DNA from: a bacterium
GTDB lineage: Bacteria; Zhuqueibacterota; QNDG01; JAFGCO01
NCBI GenBank assembly: GCA_016932575.1
Contig: JAFGCO010000035.1
Location: forward strand, 1 to 53,744
Length of the DNA stretch: 53,744 nt
Reading direction: 5' to 3'
The notes under the pieces were generated by a model, which worked only from the letters and a program-made list of their open reading frames with translations, searched no databases and was not told the DNA's origin. How positions within the stretch are numbered: the stretch's first letter is position 1; each line of letters begins with the position of its first letter. The translations under genes and the position numbers were made by a program. Below are positions 18,201 through 27,584 of the stretch, in pieces.

Positions 18201-18296
18201 TCCGGATGTGAAAACCGCCATTTTCAGACTCACTGATCCGATATCAACGCCTATTTGATTCATTTGATCTCGCATAGAACTTACAATAAAATTCAT
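15282..18296 (-). CDS. Acyl-CoA dehydratase activase, two BadF/BadG ATPase domains + DUF2229
   Basis: The product is 1004 residues. Two ASKHA-fold ATPase domains of the BadF/BadG/BcrA/BcrD family sit in tandem: the first begins QIGVDIGSVSLKMAVF, the second FLGLDIGSVSTNLALI near residue 340. Each carries the Cys-loop that ligates the activator Fe-S cluster (NGECAAGTGLFFDQQ and NDACAAGTGSFLEEQ). A cysteine cluster CKGCSNACTIQEF follows, then a DUF2229-type region (GIPRALHLFDRFPFWQAYFETLGF). Such proteins use ATP to drive low-potential electrons into a dehydratase or reductase. The ATG at 18296 is 1 nt after the stop of the PorV-like gene; internal ATGs at codons 8 and 12 are alternatives and the last fits family starts best. 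The dehydratase-like final domain is detached downstream. Confidence 0.88.
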   Translation of the reverse strand: MNFIVSSMRDQMNQIGVDIGSVSLKMAVFTSGTTDLSPLHFQFLERSGQSVWLSPYIRHQGEPFRCFRTLTETLLTRLPEDKACGIWMTGRGGKAVAKQLGLPYIQEFLATAEGTGRLYPEVNTIFEMGGESAKFLGIHHENGQIQIHDYGMNGECAAGTGLFFDQQADRLKYQVEEVGQVIRNARRTACIAGRCSVFAKTDMIHAQQRGYQPEEILKGLCEAVVRNFKGTVTKGKHIRDKVAFIGGMAANEGVVNAIRPLFGFTDDMLVVPEYHFWMSAIGAALLGMRKTSAAVAMPISFSSRDTVPEFPTEGKLSLKKVKLIDDQDASFQFPEQGVTDAFLGLDIGSVSTNLALITPEGKLIHGIYRMTEGRPIDVVQSMFREIIQQFGNRLRIRGAGTTGSGRELIGLLIGADVIKDEITAHKTGAIHVGQKYLNRSVDTIFEIGGQDSKFISIKDGVVIDFALNDACAAGTGSFLEEQAHQIGIQIKDEFASLALQSEHPLKLGERCTVFMEKEMIPYLRRGILKKDIVAGLSLSVVHNYLNRVVKKRPIGQSIFFQGGTAYNHAVAAAFSTVLNKEIIVPPHNGIMGAIGAALLSRLSENKKSKFRGWDLSQMHWKFREFTCKGCSNACTIQEFNINGEKSYWGDKCSDRYRKRTKSIHRAKIYDLFELRERMTFPKSKTESEKFIGTVGIPRALHLFDRFPFWQAYFETLGFRIVLSASTHQNTIHRGIESTVAEPCFPVQTAHGHLAQLLDADADFIFMPNVVNESSQGKTIESFICPWTQTAPLVASHSPLLDTLQDRLFCPNVQFRMTDRIIEKSLYQQIRGLYRVGRQKHRRAFYTARTVQQRFQEVIKNHGQQVVRKIKNEGLQGIVLTGRPYNLYDSGLNLNIPGKLRDIYGMNVIPMDFLPTDHVDISDVHDHMFWKYGYRILQACRWTRDYPDLQVIYLSNFKCGPDSYIRHYVEEALGRPFLFLQLDSHSNDAGIMTRIEAFLESKRMI

Positions 18297-18297
18297 A

Positions 18298-19374
18298 TTA
18301 AAATTTAAAAATTAATGAAATCCATTCGGGATCTGAAAACCGTTTTGCCATTTGACAGGCATAGTCTATACTGAGATGAAGGTTTTCACCCATCTTTAAA
18401 TAAATACCGCCCCCGAAACTCGGGCCATAAATCATTTCATCATCCATAATCCGGTAACAATTGTCTTCCACATCGTGAGCGACGGACCCGCCGGTCCGGA
18501 CAGCGATACGAAATGCCGGCATGGAATACTGATATTCCAGACCGGCACCATATTGATCAAAACCAAAATGATTGTCACGGAAATTCACCATTCCCGTGCA
18601 TTGATGTCCTTCGGACGGTTCAAAGGTATACGAAAGACCAATATCCATGGTAGTGGGAAATTCAACGGGCTGTGAGACAATACGCAGCGCTTCCTTTCCG
18701 GCGATCGGATCTTCTGTGTAAGTGGGCAGATAAACACGCTTTTCAAGATCAGTACCGTCGAATCTCATACGGGTTCCAAGATTTCGAAGGGCCACACCAA
18801 TCTGAAGACCGATATCCGATTGATACTGGACGCCAAAATCAAAAGCCATTCCTGTGGCTGAAGTATTCATAATTTTCTCAGAAACCAGTTTGCCAGTTAC
18901 ACCGATGTTGATACGGTCGGTCATGGCCCGGCTAAAACTCAGTCCCATTGTGACATATGCAGGTGAATAGGTTTCACCGGTTCCATCGGGGGCATATTCG
19001 GTGGTTACCGGGATATCGCCGAAATCCAGAGATTTTAAACTGAGCCCGAAAACACCCGCACTTGAGAAAGAACCCTGAACTGCAATATAATTGACATCAA
19101 TATCCGCAATATAATTCATTCGGGAGGCCATCAGTTCTGAGGTCCTGTCTGTGGCGGCCATACCCGCGGGATTCCAGAAAAGCGCTTCCACACCGCTGAT
19201 CCCGGCAGTATAGTTACCTCCCATCGCAGTACCGCAGCAGCCCACAGGCAGGATCAGTTCCATGGCGCCAGCGGTTCCCTTCCGTTTTTTGGTTCCTGCG
19301 ACAATCCCGGCATCTGATACAATGTGCAGAAAAGCAATCCCGATCATCAGATATCCGGTAATAGTACGCCTCAT
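18298..19374 (-). CDS. PorV/UPF0164-family outer-membrane beta-barrel protein
   Basis: The 358-residue product has a signal peptide (TITGYLMIGIAFLHIVSDAG), then the diagnostic PorV/UPF0164 opening: AMGGNYTAGISGVEALFWNPAGMA. Alternating strands follow and the protein ends in Phe (ISLIFKF), as outer-membrane barrels do. PorV takes part in type IX secretion as a shuttle for substrates bearing C-terminal sorting domains; UPF0164 paralogs without known role are common in FCB genomes. The ATG at 19374 is chosen over an in-frame TTG 8 codons upstream because AAGGAG lies 6 nt before it. It follows the sorting-domain protein and TonB receptor genes, which suggests one exported complex. Confidence 0.85.
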   Translation of the reverse strand: MRRTITGYLMIGIAFLHIVSDAGIVAGTKKRKGTAGAMELILPVGCCGTAMGGNYTAGISGVEALFWNPAGMAATDRTSELMASRMNYIADIDVNYIAVQGSFSSAGVFGLSLKSLDFGDIPVTTEYAPDGTGETYSPAYVTMGLSFSRAMTDRINIGVTGKLVSEKIMNTSATGMAFDFGVQYQSDIGLQIGVALRNLGTRMRFDGTDLEKRVYLPTYTEDPIAGKEALRIVSQPVEFPTTMDIGLSYTFEPSEGHQCTGMVNFRDNHFGFDQYGAGLEYQYSMPAFRIAVRTGGSVAHDVEDNCYRIMDDEMIYGPSFGGGIYLKMGENLHLSIDYACQMAKRFSDPEWISLIFKF

Positions 19375-19599
19375 CAATTTCTCCTTCTGTCTTTTCAAAA
19401 TAGAGGTTCACTCAGGAACCCATCCATGCCAAATGACCGGCACAGTCATATCTGTCAGATGTTATCTTTTATCACATCCCGCTTTCAAGAACCGTGTTGA
19501 ATAGAAGCTTGTATTCGTAAAAGCCGCAATGGGCCCGTCCGTCCAAATTTATCAAAAAAATAAAACGTGTCTTATTCAAGACCCATGCCTGTCGGACAA

Positions 19600-22500
19600 T
19601 TAATACTGACGCAGCCGCTCTTCAGGCATAATAAGGGCCAGCTTCAGAATTTTTTCTCCCAGATTGGCGCAATCGACATGTGCGATATACATCCCGCTGG
19701 CCACCGGAATACGAAACTCGTTCTGCAGATCCCACACCTCAAACTGAGAACCGTTGTCATGATTGAGTGTACGAACCAGCCCTCCTGCCAGATTGTAAAT
19801 CCGGATGATTGTATCCCTGGGCGGCAGGTGTGTAAAGCGCACAAAATGCTCGAGCGGTTTCATCTCTTCCGCATTGCTCCCGAAATAGGGATTGGGAAAT
19901 ACATTGATCCTTTTAACATCCATTCTGGCCAGAGAATCATTCTCAATCACGGTCAGCCCCTTCGTGCTGAATTCAAATCTGTCTTCAGGTGTATTCAGTT
20001 TATTTGTGATAAACAGGGCGCGATCATTTTCAGGGATGCCTGCATCCTCAAACTCGACAAAAACCATACCGGTCACTACGGCATAACGAACCGGATTGCC
20101 TTCAGCCAATTCTCCGGTTTTACCCGGTGACTCTTGTAAAAACTGTGAGGTCTGATATTCATTTTCTTTTGCCGGATCATAAGGCTCGATTGACGAAATA
20201 TATGCATAAATGGGTTCGTAAGCTGAAAAATAATTCAACATGCCGCTGCCGAAACCCGTGGTATCCCAAACTCCCAGACCGGTCTCCTCGGTTTCGGCAT
20301 ATCCTTCATGATAGGCATTATATCCGTCATCAATTGTGATATACAACCGCTCTTTTTCTCCGGTATCACAATGATGCCTGTACATGGCAAAAGGCACCTT
20401 TTCCGTTAGTACACGCTGAGTTCGATAATCCCAGGCAACCGAAGAATCTCCGAAATCAACTTCAAAATCATCGGTGCCCCACAATCCATACTGATCAAAA
20501 TCTGTTGTTTTCGGATTGTTGCTGTTCACAGTGCCTGAAATAGTACTCACAATGTAACTCGGAATTCCCGGACTGAATTCAAGAATGGAAATACCTTCAT
20601 CCACACGATTGCCATCGTCATCTGTCTGATAAGTCCGCTTCAGTCCGGGATCAGGATTAATGACATTCACAAGCATACCGTCAATCAGCGGGATACTTGC
20701 GTCATGGCCCTGGAGCTGACCTTCAAGTCTGGTGACAGCATCCCCATCCATCTGTTCAGTCAGGCGCCAAACGACTGTTCCGTCCTGATCACAAAGATCC
20801 ACCCGATAATCATGTCCGGCGATCTCATTCGGATCAACAAGGATGACAGAGACAAAGCCGTCACTGTTCCCTCCGGTATGCGTTACGGGAACCGAAGTGC
20901 TGTCTTCGGGCTGTACAGGGTGACTCCGGCCAAACGGATCCTGCGGAAAAACCTCCTGAATTAAATTCACGCGGGTGCTGCTTTCCAGAAATTTGGAAGG
21001 AATGCCAATGTCACTGTACGCGTAAGCAGTGACCAGAAAATAGTAAGGGCGGTTGTTGATGAGCCGCTCGTTTCCTCGTAATGCATCGGTCTTGGTTACC
21101 AGATAATGCCGGAGACCGCTGTTCGATCCATGCTGTAGGACATGTTCAACCTCCTGATCTATGGATTCAATGTATCCGACATCCAGAATATCACCGATTT
21201 CATTATCCAGATCAAAAGTTGCAATCAGTCTGCGTGCACCAAGTCCGGTATTGGTTTCATATTGATACACATTGTAACCTTCAAATCCTTCACTTGCTTC
21301 CGCGTTGTCCTCCCATGTCAGTACGATTTCGCCATTAAATGCGCCTGTATGAACAACGGGTGCCTGAGGGGATGAGAGGAGATCAAAATTTGCATCATAG
21401 GCTTTTTGGGCTGCCTTATCCACCCGTTTCAGTTGACTGACGCTTCGCAAATAATCGCTCCCCTGGGCAATGACAATACCGGCAACAACTTCCTGAGAGT
21501 CGCCCGGTGCCAGAACAAAGGGCCCGCATGACTGAAGAATGCGCCTGTCTCCGGATGGATTTGATTCGGCGTCACGCCATCCCGTACCCGTAACTGGATC
21601 GCCGGAATAGACTCTGGCAGGGACCACCGGCCTTCCATTTAGATCCTCAAACGGGGTTCCATCATGATGGAATCCGGACATATAATAGAAGGCTTCTGTT
21701 CCGGTTTCAGGATCCGGTGTGGAAGGATCCATGAGCACATAATCAATAAAAACATCCATCCCCAGATTTTTATACCCCGGAATCCGGCCGCCGAATGCTT
21801 TCGCTGTGTCTCCCGGACTTCCGGGGACAATTGCTCCCTGGAAAAAATCGTACCCGATGGCCGGCGTTCTCTGGCCATACATGGCATCAGCGCCGTCATT
21901 GTATACATAGCCCAGGCTCAATGTGGTATCACATCCGCAGAAATCATCCGTACCATCCCCTAAATCAATATCGGCCCAAATGCCCAGATAACAGGAATCC
22001 ACAGTGATCTCTTTTTTATTGTAAAGCTGAAATTTTGCAAATATCATATCTCCCAGAATATCGGAACGGTCAAAGCCCCAGAGAGTAACGCGGCATTCAA
22101 GCCCGATGGGTGCGGTCTTGAAAAGATTGGTATGCGCCGAGGAGGTTAAATCATTCATCACATACCAGATCATTTGATCTCCGATCATGTCCGGACGATC
22201 TCCCTTTACTGCATTATAAACACCGTCATCATCCGCATCAATCCAGGGTGCACCGTCTTGAACCGGCCATTCAGCCACATCCGGATTTTCTGGCCCGTCA
22301 TTTTTATTGACAATATATAACCGGTATTTTGAAAGATGCGGATTGTCCGGCTCACCGTCTGGCAGCACTTTACCTGGTGTCCATTCCGAAGTAAATTCCG
22401 CGCACGCAGTCCGGGGTACACCACTCACTTTTCCGGCCACCCACAAACCCGAAGCAAAATTGATCGTCAGCCCGCTCTCTTCCGAAGGCCAGTACATCCC

Positions 22501-22707
22501 CGCATCGTCGGTCTTGGCATTTGTAACAATCGTTCCGTCGTTAACCATCCATGAAAAAATACGATTGGGATTGAAATAATCGATATCCGGATAGGTCGCT
22601 GTTTTTGTCAGCTCCCGGCGGTCATGGTCAGCAGCTGACAGCAAACTCAATCCGATAATCATGATGGCAGCAGCAATGAAAACAATAAAATCCCTTTTTT
22701 GACACAT
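19600..22707 (-). CDS. Large secreted protein with fibronectin-like region and T9SS-type sorting domain
   Basis: The product is 1035 residues. A signal peptide (DFIVFIAAAIMIIGLSLLSA) is followed by a long extracellular region rich in Asp, Gly and aromatic residues. A fibronectin type III-like segment spans about 440-580 (VVHTGAFNGEIVLTWEDNAEASEGFEGYNVY). The last 95 residues resemble a FlgD/T9SS type A sorting domain (NVFPNPYF ... IIRIYNLAGGLVRTL ... VASGMYIAHV). No enzymatic motif was recognised. The start at 22707 has AGGAGG 7 nt upstream; the open frame beyond it lacks such a site. It lies between the TonB receptor and PorV-like genes, a recurring FCB arrangement, so a surface-exposed partner of that receptor is likely. 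Confidence 0.82.
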   Translation of the reverse strand: MCQKRDFIVFIAAAIMIIGLSLLSAADHDRRELTKTATYPDIDYFNPNRIFSWMVNDGTIVTNAKTDDAGMYWPSEESGLTINFASGLWVAGKVSGVPRTACAEFTSEWTPGKVLPDGEPDNPHLSKYRLYIVNKNDGPENPDVAEWPVQDGAPWIDADDDGVYNAVKGDRPDMIGDQMIWYVMNDLTSSAHTNLFKTAPIGLECRVTLWGFDRSDILGDMIFAKFQLYNKKEITVDSCYLGIWADIDLGDGTDDFCGCDTTLSLGYVYNDGADAMYGQRTPAIGYDFFQGAIVPGSPGDTAKAFGGRIPGYKNLGMDVFIDYVLMDPSTPDPETGTEAFYYMSGFHHDGTPFEDLNGRPVVPARVYSGDPVTGTGWRDAESNPSGDRRILQSCGPFVLAPGDSQEVVAGIVIAQGSDYLRSVSQLKRVDKAAQKAYDANFDLLSSPQAPVVHTGAFNGEIVLTWEDNAEASEGFEGYNVYQYETNTGLGARRLIATFDLDNEIGDILDVGYIESIDQEVEHVLQHGSNSGLRHYLVTKTDALRGNERLINNRPYYFLVTAYAYSDIGIPSKFLESSTRVNLIQEVFPQDPFGRSHPVQPEDSTSVPVTHTGGNSDGFVSVILVDPNEIAGHDYRVDLCDQDGTVVWRLTEQMDGDAVTRLEGQLQGHDASIPLIDGMLVNVINPDPGLKRTYQTDDDGNRVDEGISILEFSPGIPSYIVSTISGTVNSNNPKTTDFDQYGLWGTDDFEVDFGDSSVAWDYRTQRVLTEKVPFAMYRHHCDTGEKERLYITIDDGYNAYHEGYAETEETGLGVWDTTGFGSGMLNYFSAYEPIYAYISSIEPYDPAKENEYQTSQFLQESPGKTGELAEGNPVRYAVVTGMVFVEFEDAGIPENDRALFITNKLNTPEDRFEFSTKGLTVIENDSLARMDVKRINVFPNPYFGSNAEEMKPLEHFVRFTHLPPRDTIIRIYNLAGGLVRTLNHDNGSQFEVWDLQNEFRIPVASGMYIAHVDCANLGEKILKLALIMPEERLRQY

Positions 22708-22794
22708 CCAGGATCCTCCTAAGAGACAAATTAAAACTTCAGCAATAAAAGTGACATTGAGCAACTTACCATTCTGGCCATCCGTACCCTTGAA

Positions 22795-25692
22795 TTAATA
22801 CTCCACCCGCAATCCGAGACGAATCTGCCGGGGTTCTCCGTAATTCTCGGGATCTGCCAGACGGAAATCATACCATTGTGCCGCTTCCGGATTATCCTCG
22901 GCCCAATGCTGCCCCTCATTCGTTGAAAACCACCCGTCATTGCTCGGCAATCCAGTCGCAGGATAAACTCTGGCAAATTTCCGGGAGTTAAACAGATTGA
23001 TTATCCAGAGGAACGGATTGAACGAAAAATGACCCACCTGAATTTCTTTATCCACACGGATATTCAGAGAGGAGGCAGGGGCCCAATGTGCAGAATTAAT
23101 GGCGCCTTCCGGGATTCTGCTCGCCGTGCCTCCGAAAATCATTGAAACCGGTTGTTCAGGTGTATAGGCCAGTCCACTGCCATAAGTATACCAAAGATTG
23201 ACTCCCAGCCGCCCCAGAGGATACCCACCCCAAAGCTTCGGCCCGTCTTTTGCCAGTGTCCTGAAATCAATATTGATCGTTGCCGTGTGCCGCTGATCAT
23301 AATCCAGTGGTGCCACATACGTCGGGCGCTCTTCAGGATTGTGCCAGGCAATATGATACTGGGTGGCCGGATCCGATCCTGTGCCATTGGCCCATTGAAT
23401 TGTATAGTTGATATCCGCCATCACGCGATGGGTTCTGCGCAGTGAAAAATCAAAAGAAAATCCCTTAACATTACCGAAATCACCATTGTCATACATGGTA
23501 TAGGAGCGGGGACTGGCACCAATTCGATTGTTCAGAAAAATCTGATCCCGGACTTCCTTGTAATATGCAGTCATTCCCAAAGACGCATTTTCTCCAATCT
23601 GCTGTTCGAATCCCACTTCATAGCTTGTGGTCTTCACGGGTTTCAAATTGGGATTCGCATTGTCTGTAAAATTACCGCTGGTCAGCGCTGTTTCAAAATC
23701 TTCCCAGGAAATATAGGTAAGCTGATAAGGCGCCGGCTGGGTATACTTGCCGTATTGCAGATGAAAAACCGTCCGGTCAGTCACAGGAAATGCAATACCC
23801 AGTCTGGGATTGATCTCATTATAAACAGGAGCCCTGGTAAAATTTTCACCGGCGATCATGCCCAGCGTATCCAGTGTGATATGATAGGGATCTGCAATTC
23901 CTTTCTGATCAACCGTGATATGATCGATCCGCACTCCCAGATTCAGCACCATATCATCAAATTCCATTTTGTCTTTGATATAAAAAGAGACTGTTTTGGG
24001 CTGCCTCGGTGCGTTCTCTCCTGAATTAATCCGGTGCCGGCCAAAAATATCCCAGCCTGCCGGATTGGCATATCCTGACTTGTACGCCTCACTGATTTCC
24101 TGACGTGTTGGCTCCCGATACTCTGTGGCCGCATCCAGGTAAGCCTGACGCACAGCGCCGGAAACCTGGGCGCCGATTTCATAAAACCGGATCATATTGG
24201 TGAATATCTCCGCACCCGTCCGCAGTTCGTGTGTCTGATGTATCTGCCAGGTTCCATCCAGCTTGTAATGGGAGCGGTGCATATTTTCACGATAGAACCA
24301 GGTTTGAGGATATCCGAAAGTTTCAAAATAGACAAATTCCCGTTTCGCAGCAGGTAAAATGCCCCATGCATCCGTTTGTTGAATATTGGGGATCAGCTCG
24401 GGATTGGTCCAGTTCTCAAAATCATCCCAAATGACTGGATCTCCGTATTCCCAGTCACGTTGATAATAATTGGCATTCATTTCCAGAAAGGCGTTATCGG
24501 CAATCATAACCACCGCTTCGATATAGCCGGTGTAAATATCTTCCATGCCTTTCGGCATATGAGCGGCGTTAAACGGTGCTCTTGCATGGATATAATCCCG
24601 ATAATCACGACTGAAATAATGCCCGCCCGCCTTGAACTGAATATTTTTAAATCTGTACTTGAGATTGGCTGTCCCGGTCAAATTCCGGGTTCTGTTATTG
24701 GGTTTGACGCCATACAGAGGTGTTGGTTCCGGACAAATTCGAATCAGTGAATCGATATTTTCATGAAATGAAACCGGCTTGACACTCGGACCCCATCTGG
24801 GGCTGCGGTCTTTTTGGTCAAGATATTCTGCATTAACAAAAAATTTCAGCATGCCACCGGTTTTAGGAACCGGACCACTGAAAGAAGCATTGTAAAGATG
24901 ATATCCGTAGGAATAGGTATCCAGCCCCCATCTGGCCTGATGATCATCCAAAAATGCATCCGTTACAACTTCCCCCGAAACGGTATATCGATTGCCGCCG
25001 GTTTTGGTTGTCATACTGACGATCCCGGAATTAAATCCGCCATACTCCGCGTCCATACCACCAGGCTGAAAAGCGATTTCTTCGAGAGCCATGTCACTGA
25101 CAGCACCGGTCCGGATACGCGTATAGGGATTATTCATCAATACACCATCCAGATAAAATGCCACCTCGTCATGACGTCCGCCACGAACATGAAGATATCC
25201 CTGATCTTCCACAGCGCCACCCTGAGCCGCGATAATATTGCCAAAACCGCGTATCGGCAAATGTTCCAGGTTTTCTGTCCGAATGACTTTAATGTCATTG
25301 GTTGCATTCTGATCGATAAGAGGACGTTCAGCCACAACCACCACTTCCTGTGCCTCAAGTATCATTCGCGGCATTTCAATATCGCAATAGGTGGAAAGAT
25401 GATGCGTGACGATAATATTCTCGACGGTGACCTGCTGATAGCCCATAAATGTGGCCACAACGTCATACCGCCCCGGTGGTACATTCAGAATCACATATTC
25501 CCCGTTTTCATTGGTTGCCGTGCCCAGACGGGTCCCCCGGATAAACACATTGGCACCCATTAAAATATGACCGGCTTTCGCTTCGGTCACGATTCCGCGA
25601 ATCTTTCCCGACTGGCCAAAAACCAATCCGGATAACAATAGGATCAGCATTAACAAATCCAGGCAGAACGAAAATCGTCCGGATTTATTCAT
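22795..25692 (-). CDS. TonB-dependent receptor with carboxypeptidase-regulatory-like domain
   Basis: The 965-residue product has a signal peptide (LLMLILLLSGLVFG), a CarboxypepD_reg-like domain at about residues 29-110 (GKIRGIVTEAKAGHILMGANVFIRGT, NVPPGRYDVVATFMGY), then the plug domain (NIIAAQGGAVEDQGYLHVRGG, VAFYLDGVLMNNPYT, YGGFNSGIVSMTTKTGG). A 22-strand-type barrel ends in IRLGLRVEY, with the C-terminal aromatic expected of outer-membrane barrels. It imports a substrate or exposes a partner using TonB energy; the ligand is unknown. GGAGAG precedes the ATG. It is the first gene of the minus-strand unit continuing into the secreted protein and PorV-like genes. Its upstream region (25693-25895) must hold the promoter, but none was pinned down. 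Confidence 0.92.
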   Translation of the reverse strand: MNKSGRFSFCLDLLMLILLLSGLVFGQSGKIRGIVTEAKAGHILMGANVFIRGTRLGTATNENGEYVILNVPPGRYDVVATFMGYQQVTVENIIVTHHLSTYCDIEMPRMILEAQEVVVVAERPLIDQNATNDIKVIRTENLEHLPIRGFGNIIAAQGGAVEDQGYLHVRGGRHDEVAFYLDGVLMNNPYTRIRTGAVSDMALEEIAFQPGGMDAEYGGFNSGIVSMTTKTGGNRYTVSGEVVTDAFLDDHQARWGLDTYSYGYHLYNASFSGPVPKTGGMLKFFVNAEYLDQKDRSPRWGPSVKPVSFHENIDSLIRICPEPTPLYGVKPNNRTRNLTGTANLKYRFKNIQFKAGGHYFSRDYRDYIHARAPFNAAHMPKGMEDIYTGYIEAVVMIADNAFLEMNANYYQRDWEYGDPVIWDDFENWTNPELIPNIQQTDAWGILPAAKREFVYFETFGYPQTWFYRENMHRSHYKLDGTWQIHQTHELRTGAEIFTNMIRFYEIGAQVSGAVRQAYLDAATEYREPTRQEISEAYKSGYANPAGWDIFGRHRINSGENAPRQPKTVSFYIKDKMEFDDMVLNLGVRIDHITVDQKGIADPYHITLDTLGMIAGENFTRAPVYNEINPRLGIAFPVTDRTVFHLQYGKYTQPAPYQLTYISWEDFETALTSGNFTDNANPNLKPVKTTSYEVGFEQQIGENASLGMTAYYKEVRDQIFLNNRIGASPRSYTMYDNGDFGNVKGFSFDFSLRRTHRVMADINYTIQWANGTGSDPATQYHIAWHNPEERPTYVAPLDYDQRHTATINIDFRTLAKDGPKLWGGYPLGRLGVNLWYTYGSGLAYTPEQPVSMIFGGTASRIPEGAINSAHWAPASSLNIRVDKEIQVGHFSFNPFLWIINLFNSRKFARVYPATGLPSNDGWFSTNEGQHWAEDNPEAAQWYDFRLADPENYGEPRQIRLGLRVEY

Positions 25693-25895
25693 AAAATCTC
25701 TCCAATATTGATCTTGACGTGCCTGATTCAGATAACTGCCCCTAAAATCACTGGCTTATGCATTTTAAAATATTTCGCCTGTTGAATTCGGTTTGCCCGG
25801 CAGATACTCTTCCGTGAACATTCGATACAACAAAAAAATGTCACAGCGCTTATAATTTACGAATTTTTAATCAAGAAGCAAGTTGAAGTTGTATA

Positions 25896-25931
25896 GAAAA
25901 AAAGCCCCGGCCAAAAAACGGCCGGGGCTTT
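25896..25931 (-). terminator. Rho-independent terminator of susCD
   Basis: A 12-bp perfect stem (AAAGCCCCGGCC with GGCCGGGGCTTT) and a 7-nt loop lie 27 nt past the susD stop. On the minus strand the stem runs into a T-run, giving the classic intrinsic terminator for the susC-susD transcript. Confidence 0.93.
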
Positions 25932-25957
25932 GATAAATCTTCATCCAAAATGAATGA

Positions 25958-27538
25958 TTAATTGATACCGGGCCTCGGTTCGCCGGATGCCGTGGTGGTT
26001 CGTGTATCCCACCAGACCGGTTTGCCGTACATATCATCATGTATGCCGGCTTTGGCCGCTGCCAGATTGGTACTGTTCCGCGCTTCCTCATCTGTGGGAT
26101 AGGGGAAACGAAGCGGAACGCCCAATCCCGGATAAGTGGTCGCCGGCAGCTCATAGGTTTCGATGACAGCCGGATATCCGGTGCGGCGGAAAACGGAAAA
26201 TGCCTGCACGCCATTCGGGTACAGAGCCATCCATCGCTGCGTACAGATCTGTTCCATGGCATTGGCCGCATCATAAGCGACGCCATCTTCCTGCAGATAG
26301 GCGTCGATCTCGGCGGCTGTAATTTCAGCTGCCTCGGGTGCATAACCGGCCATCGGAGAGGCCTGAGCCAGTGCGGACCACTGCTCGCAGGATGCCCGGA
26401 TGCCTTCTTCATACCAGCTCTGAGCGGATCCGCCTGCAGTCCATCCCTTCAATGCGGCCTCTGCAAGAATGAAGCAGACATCCGCATAGGACAGAATCTG
26501 ATAAGGTCGGTCCGCATCGTAGGCGATAGGAACACCCAGAAGAGAAATGGTGGACTGTACAGGACCGGCGCCTGCATCACCATTAATCTGGCCGACAAAG
26601 ATCGTATCAGGGCCGTCAAACTGTCCCTTGCCGTAATCATCATCGATATCCTGGGCATAAATCGGCAGTCTCGGATCGTTCATGCCCACCAGCAGATCAA
26701 TCATGGTCTTGCTGCATCCCTGATCGGTTCGGGTGTCGAGTGTTTCCATGAGTCCGTTTCGGTACGGCTTGGATCCGTCGATCGCCAGGGTCGCGTTGTC
26801 ATCATTGGACTGGATGTAGATTCCGCTGCTGACCACTTCTTGGATACCTGCCTGCGCGGTCGCTTCGTCTGCACCTGAAATACGCATATACATCCGAAGC
26901 AGCAGCGAGTTGCCGAATTTCCTCCAGGCATCCACATCGCCGCCGTAGATCAGGTCGCATTTGGAAAGCTGATCGCCTTCCGCATCGGCCAGCATGGCCA
27001 CTCCTGCTTTCACCTCTGCGATCAAATCTGTATAAATGGACTGCTGAGTATCAAATTTCGGGGTCAGTATCCCTTCATCACCCATGAGGGCTTCCGTATA
27101 AGGCACGTCCCCCCAGCAGTCTGTCGTGCGCTGGAAGAAATACGCCTTCATGATTCTGCCCACGGCTTCCATATCCTTATATTCTGCTTCCTGGGCTTTT
27201 TCAATCACAATCGCCAGGTCTTTCAAATGCCTGGCATAATCTGTCCACCAGAATCCGTTAATATTGGTGCCTCTGAACAGATAGCGGTCTTCATCGATAT
27301 ACTGAATTTTGGCATACAATTGAGACCAGCAGGACAGATATGTATGGTGCATCCAGCCTGCGCCCAGCTCCTGGTCAATGCCTTCATGCATGGCATAGGT
27401 TAACAGGGTGGTTGCCGGAACGTCGGTTGGATTGTTCGGGTCGACATTGAGGGAATTAAAATCATCCGTGCAGGACGAAAATAAAACCATCAATACGGAC
27501 ACGCACAATAGTATAAATACTGTTCGATCTTTTCTCAT
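25958..27538 (-). CDS. susD: SusD/RagB-family substrate-binding lipoprotein
   Basis: The product is 526 residues. Its lipoprotein signal ends VLMVLFSSC with the lipidated Cys at residue 23. Family features are the opening DDFNSLNVDPNNPTDVPATTLL, TPR-like helices, and WGDVPYTEALMGDEGILTPKFDTQQSIYTDLI, which is highly typical of the SusD-like group that pairs with SusC. It binds oligosaccharide or peptide at the cell surface and acts as a lid on the SusC barrel. The ATG at 27538 has AAAGGA at 8 nt; an ATG three codons earlier would have none. susC lies 46 nt upstream and an intrinsic terminator follows. No hydrolase is adjacent, so the substrate is not indicated by context. Confidence 0.95.
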   Translation of the reverse strand: MRKDRTVFILLCVSVLMVLFSSCTDDFNSLNVDPNNPTDVPATTLLTYAMHEGIDQELGAGWMHHTYLSCWSQLYAKIQYIDEDRYLFRGTNINGFWWTDYARHLKDLAIVIEKAQEAEYKDMEAVGRIMKAYFFQRTTDCWGDVPYTEALMGDEGILTPKFDTQQSIYTDLIAEVKAGVAMLADAEGDQLSKCDLIYGGDVDAWRKFGNSLLLRMYMRISGADEATAQAGIQEVVSSGIYIQSNDDNATLAIDGSKPYRNGLMETLDTRTDQGCSKTMIDLLVGMNDPRLPIYAQDIDDDYGKGQFDGPDTIFVGQINGDAGAGPVQSTISLLGVPIAYDADRPYQILSYADVCFILAEAALKGWTAGGSAQSWYEEGIRASCEQWSALAQASPMAGYAPEAAEITAAEIDAYLQEDGVAYDAANAMEQICTQRWMALYPNGVQAFSVFRRTGYPAVIETYELPATTYPGLGVPLRFPYPTDEEARNSTNLAAAKAGIHDDMYGKPVWWDTRTTTASGEPRPGIN

Positions 27539-27584
27539 TTTCTGCATCCTTTCGTTTCGGATAATAGCCTTTTTGAATGCAAAA

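Noticed and set aside
26039-26878. 279-codon plus-strand frame antisense to susD
   Set aside because: The susD frame is complete with a lipoprotein signal and family motifs; the antisense frame has none.
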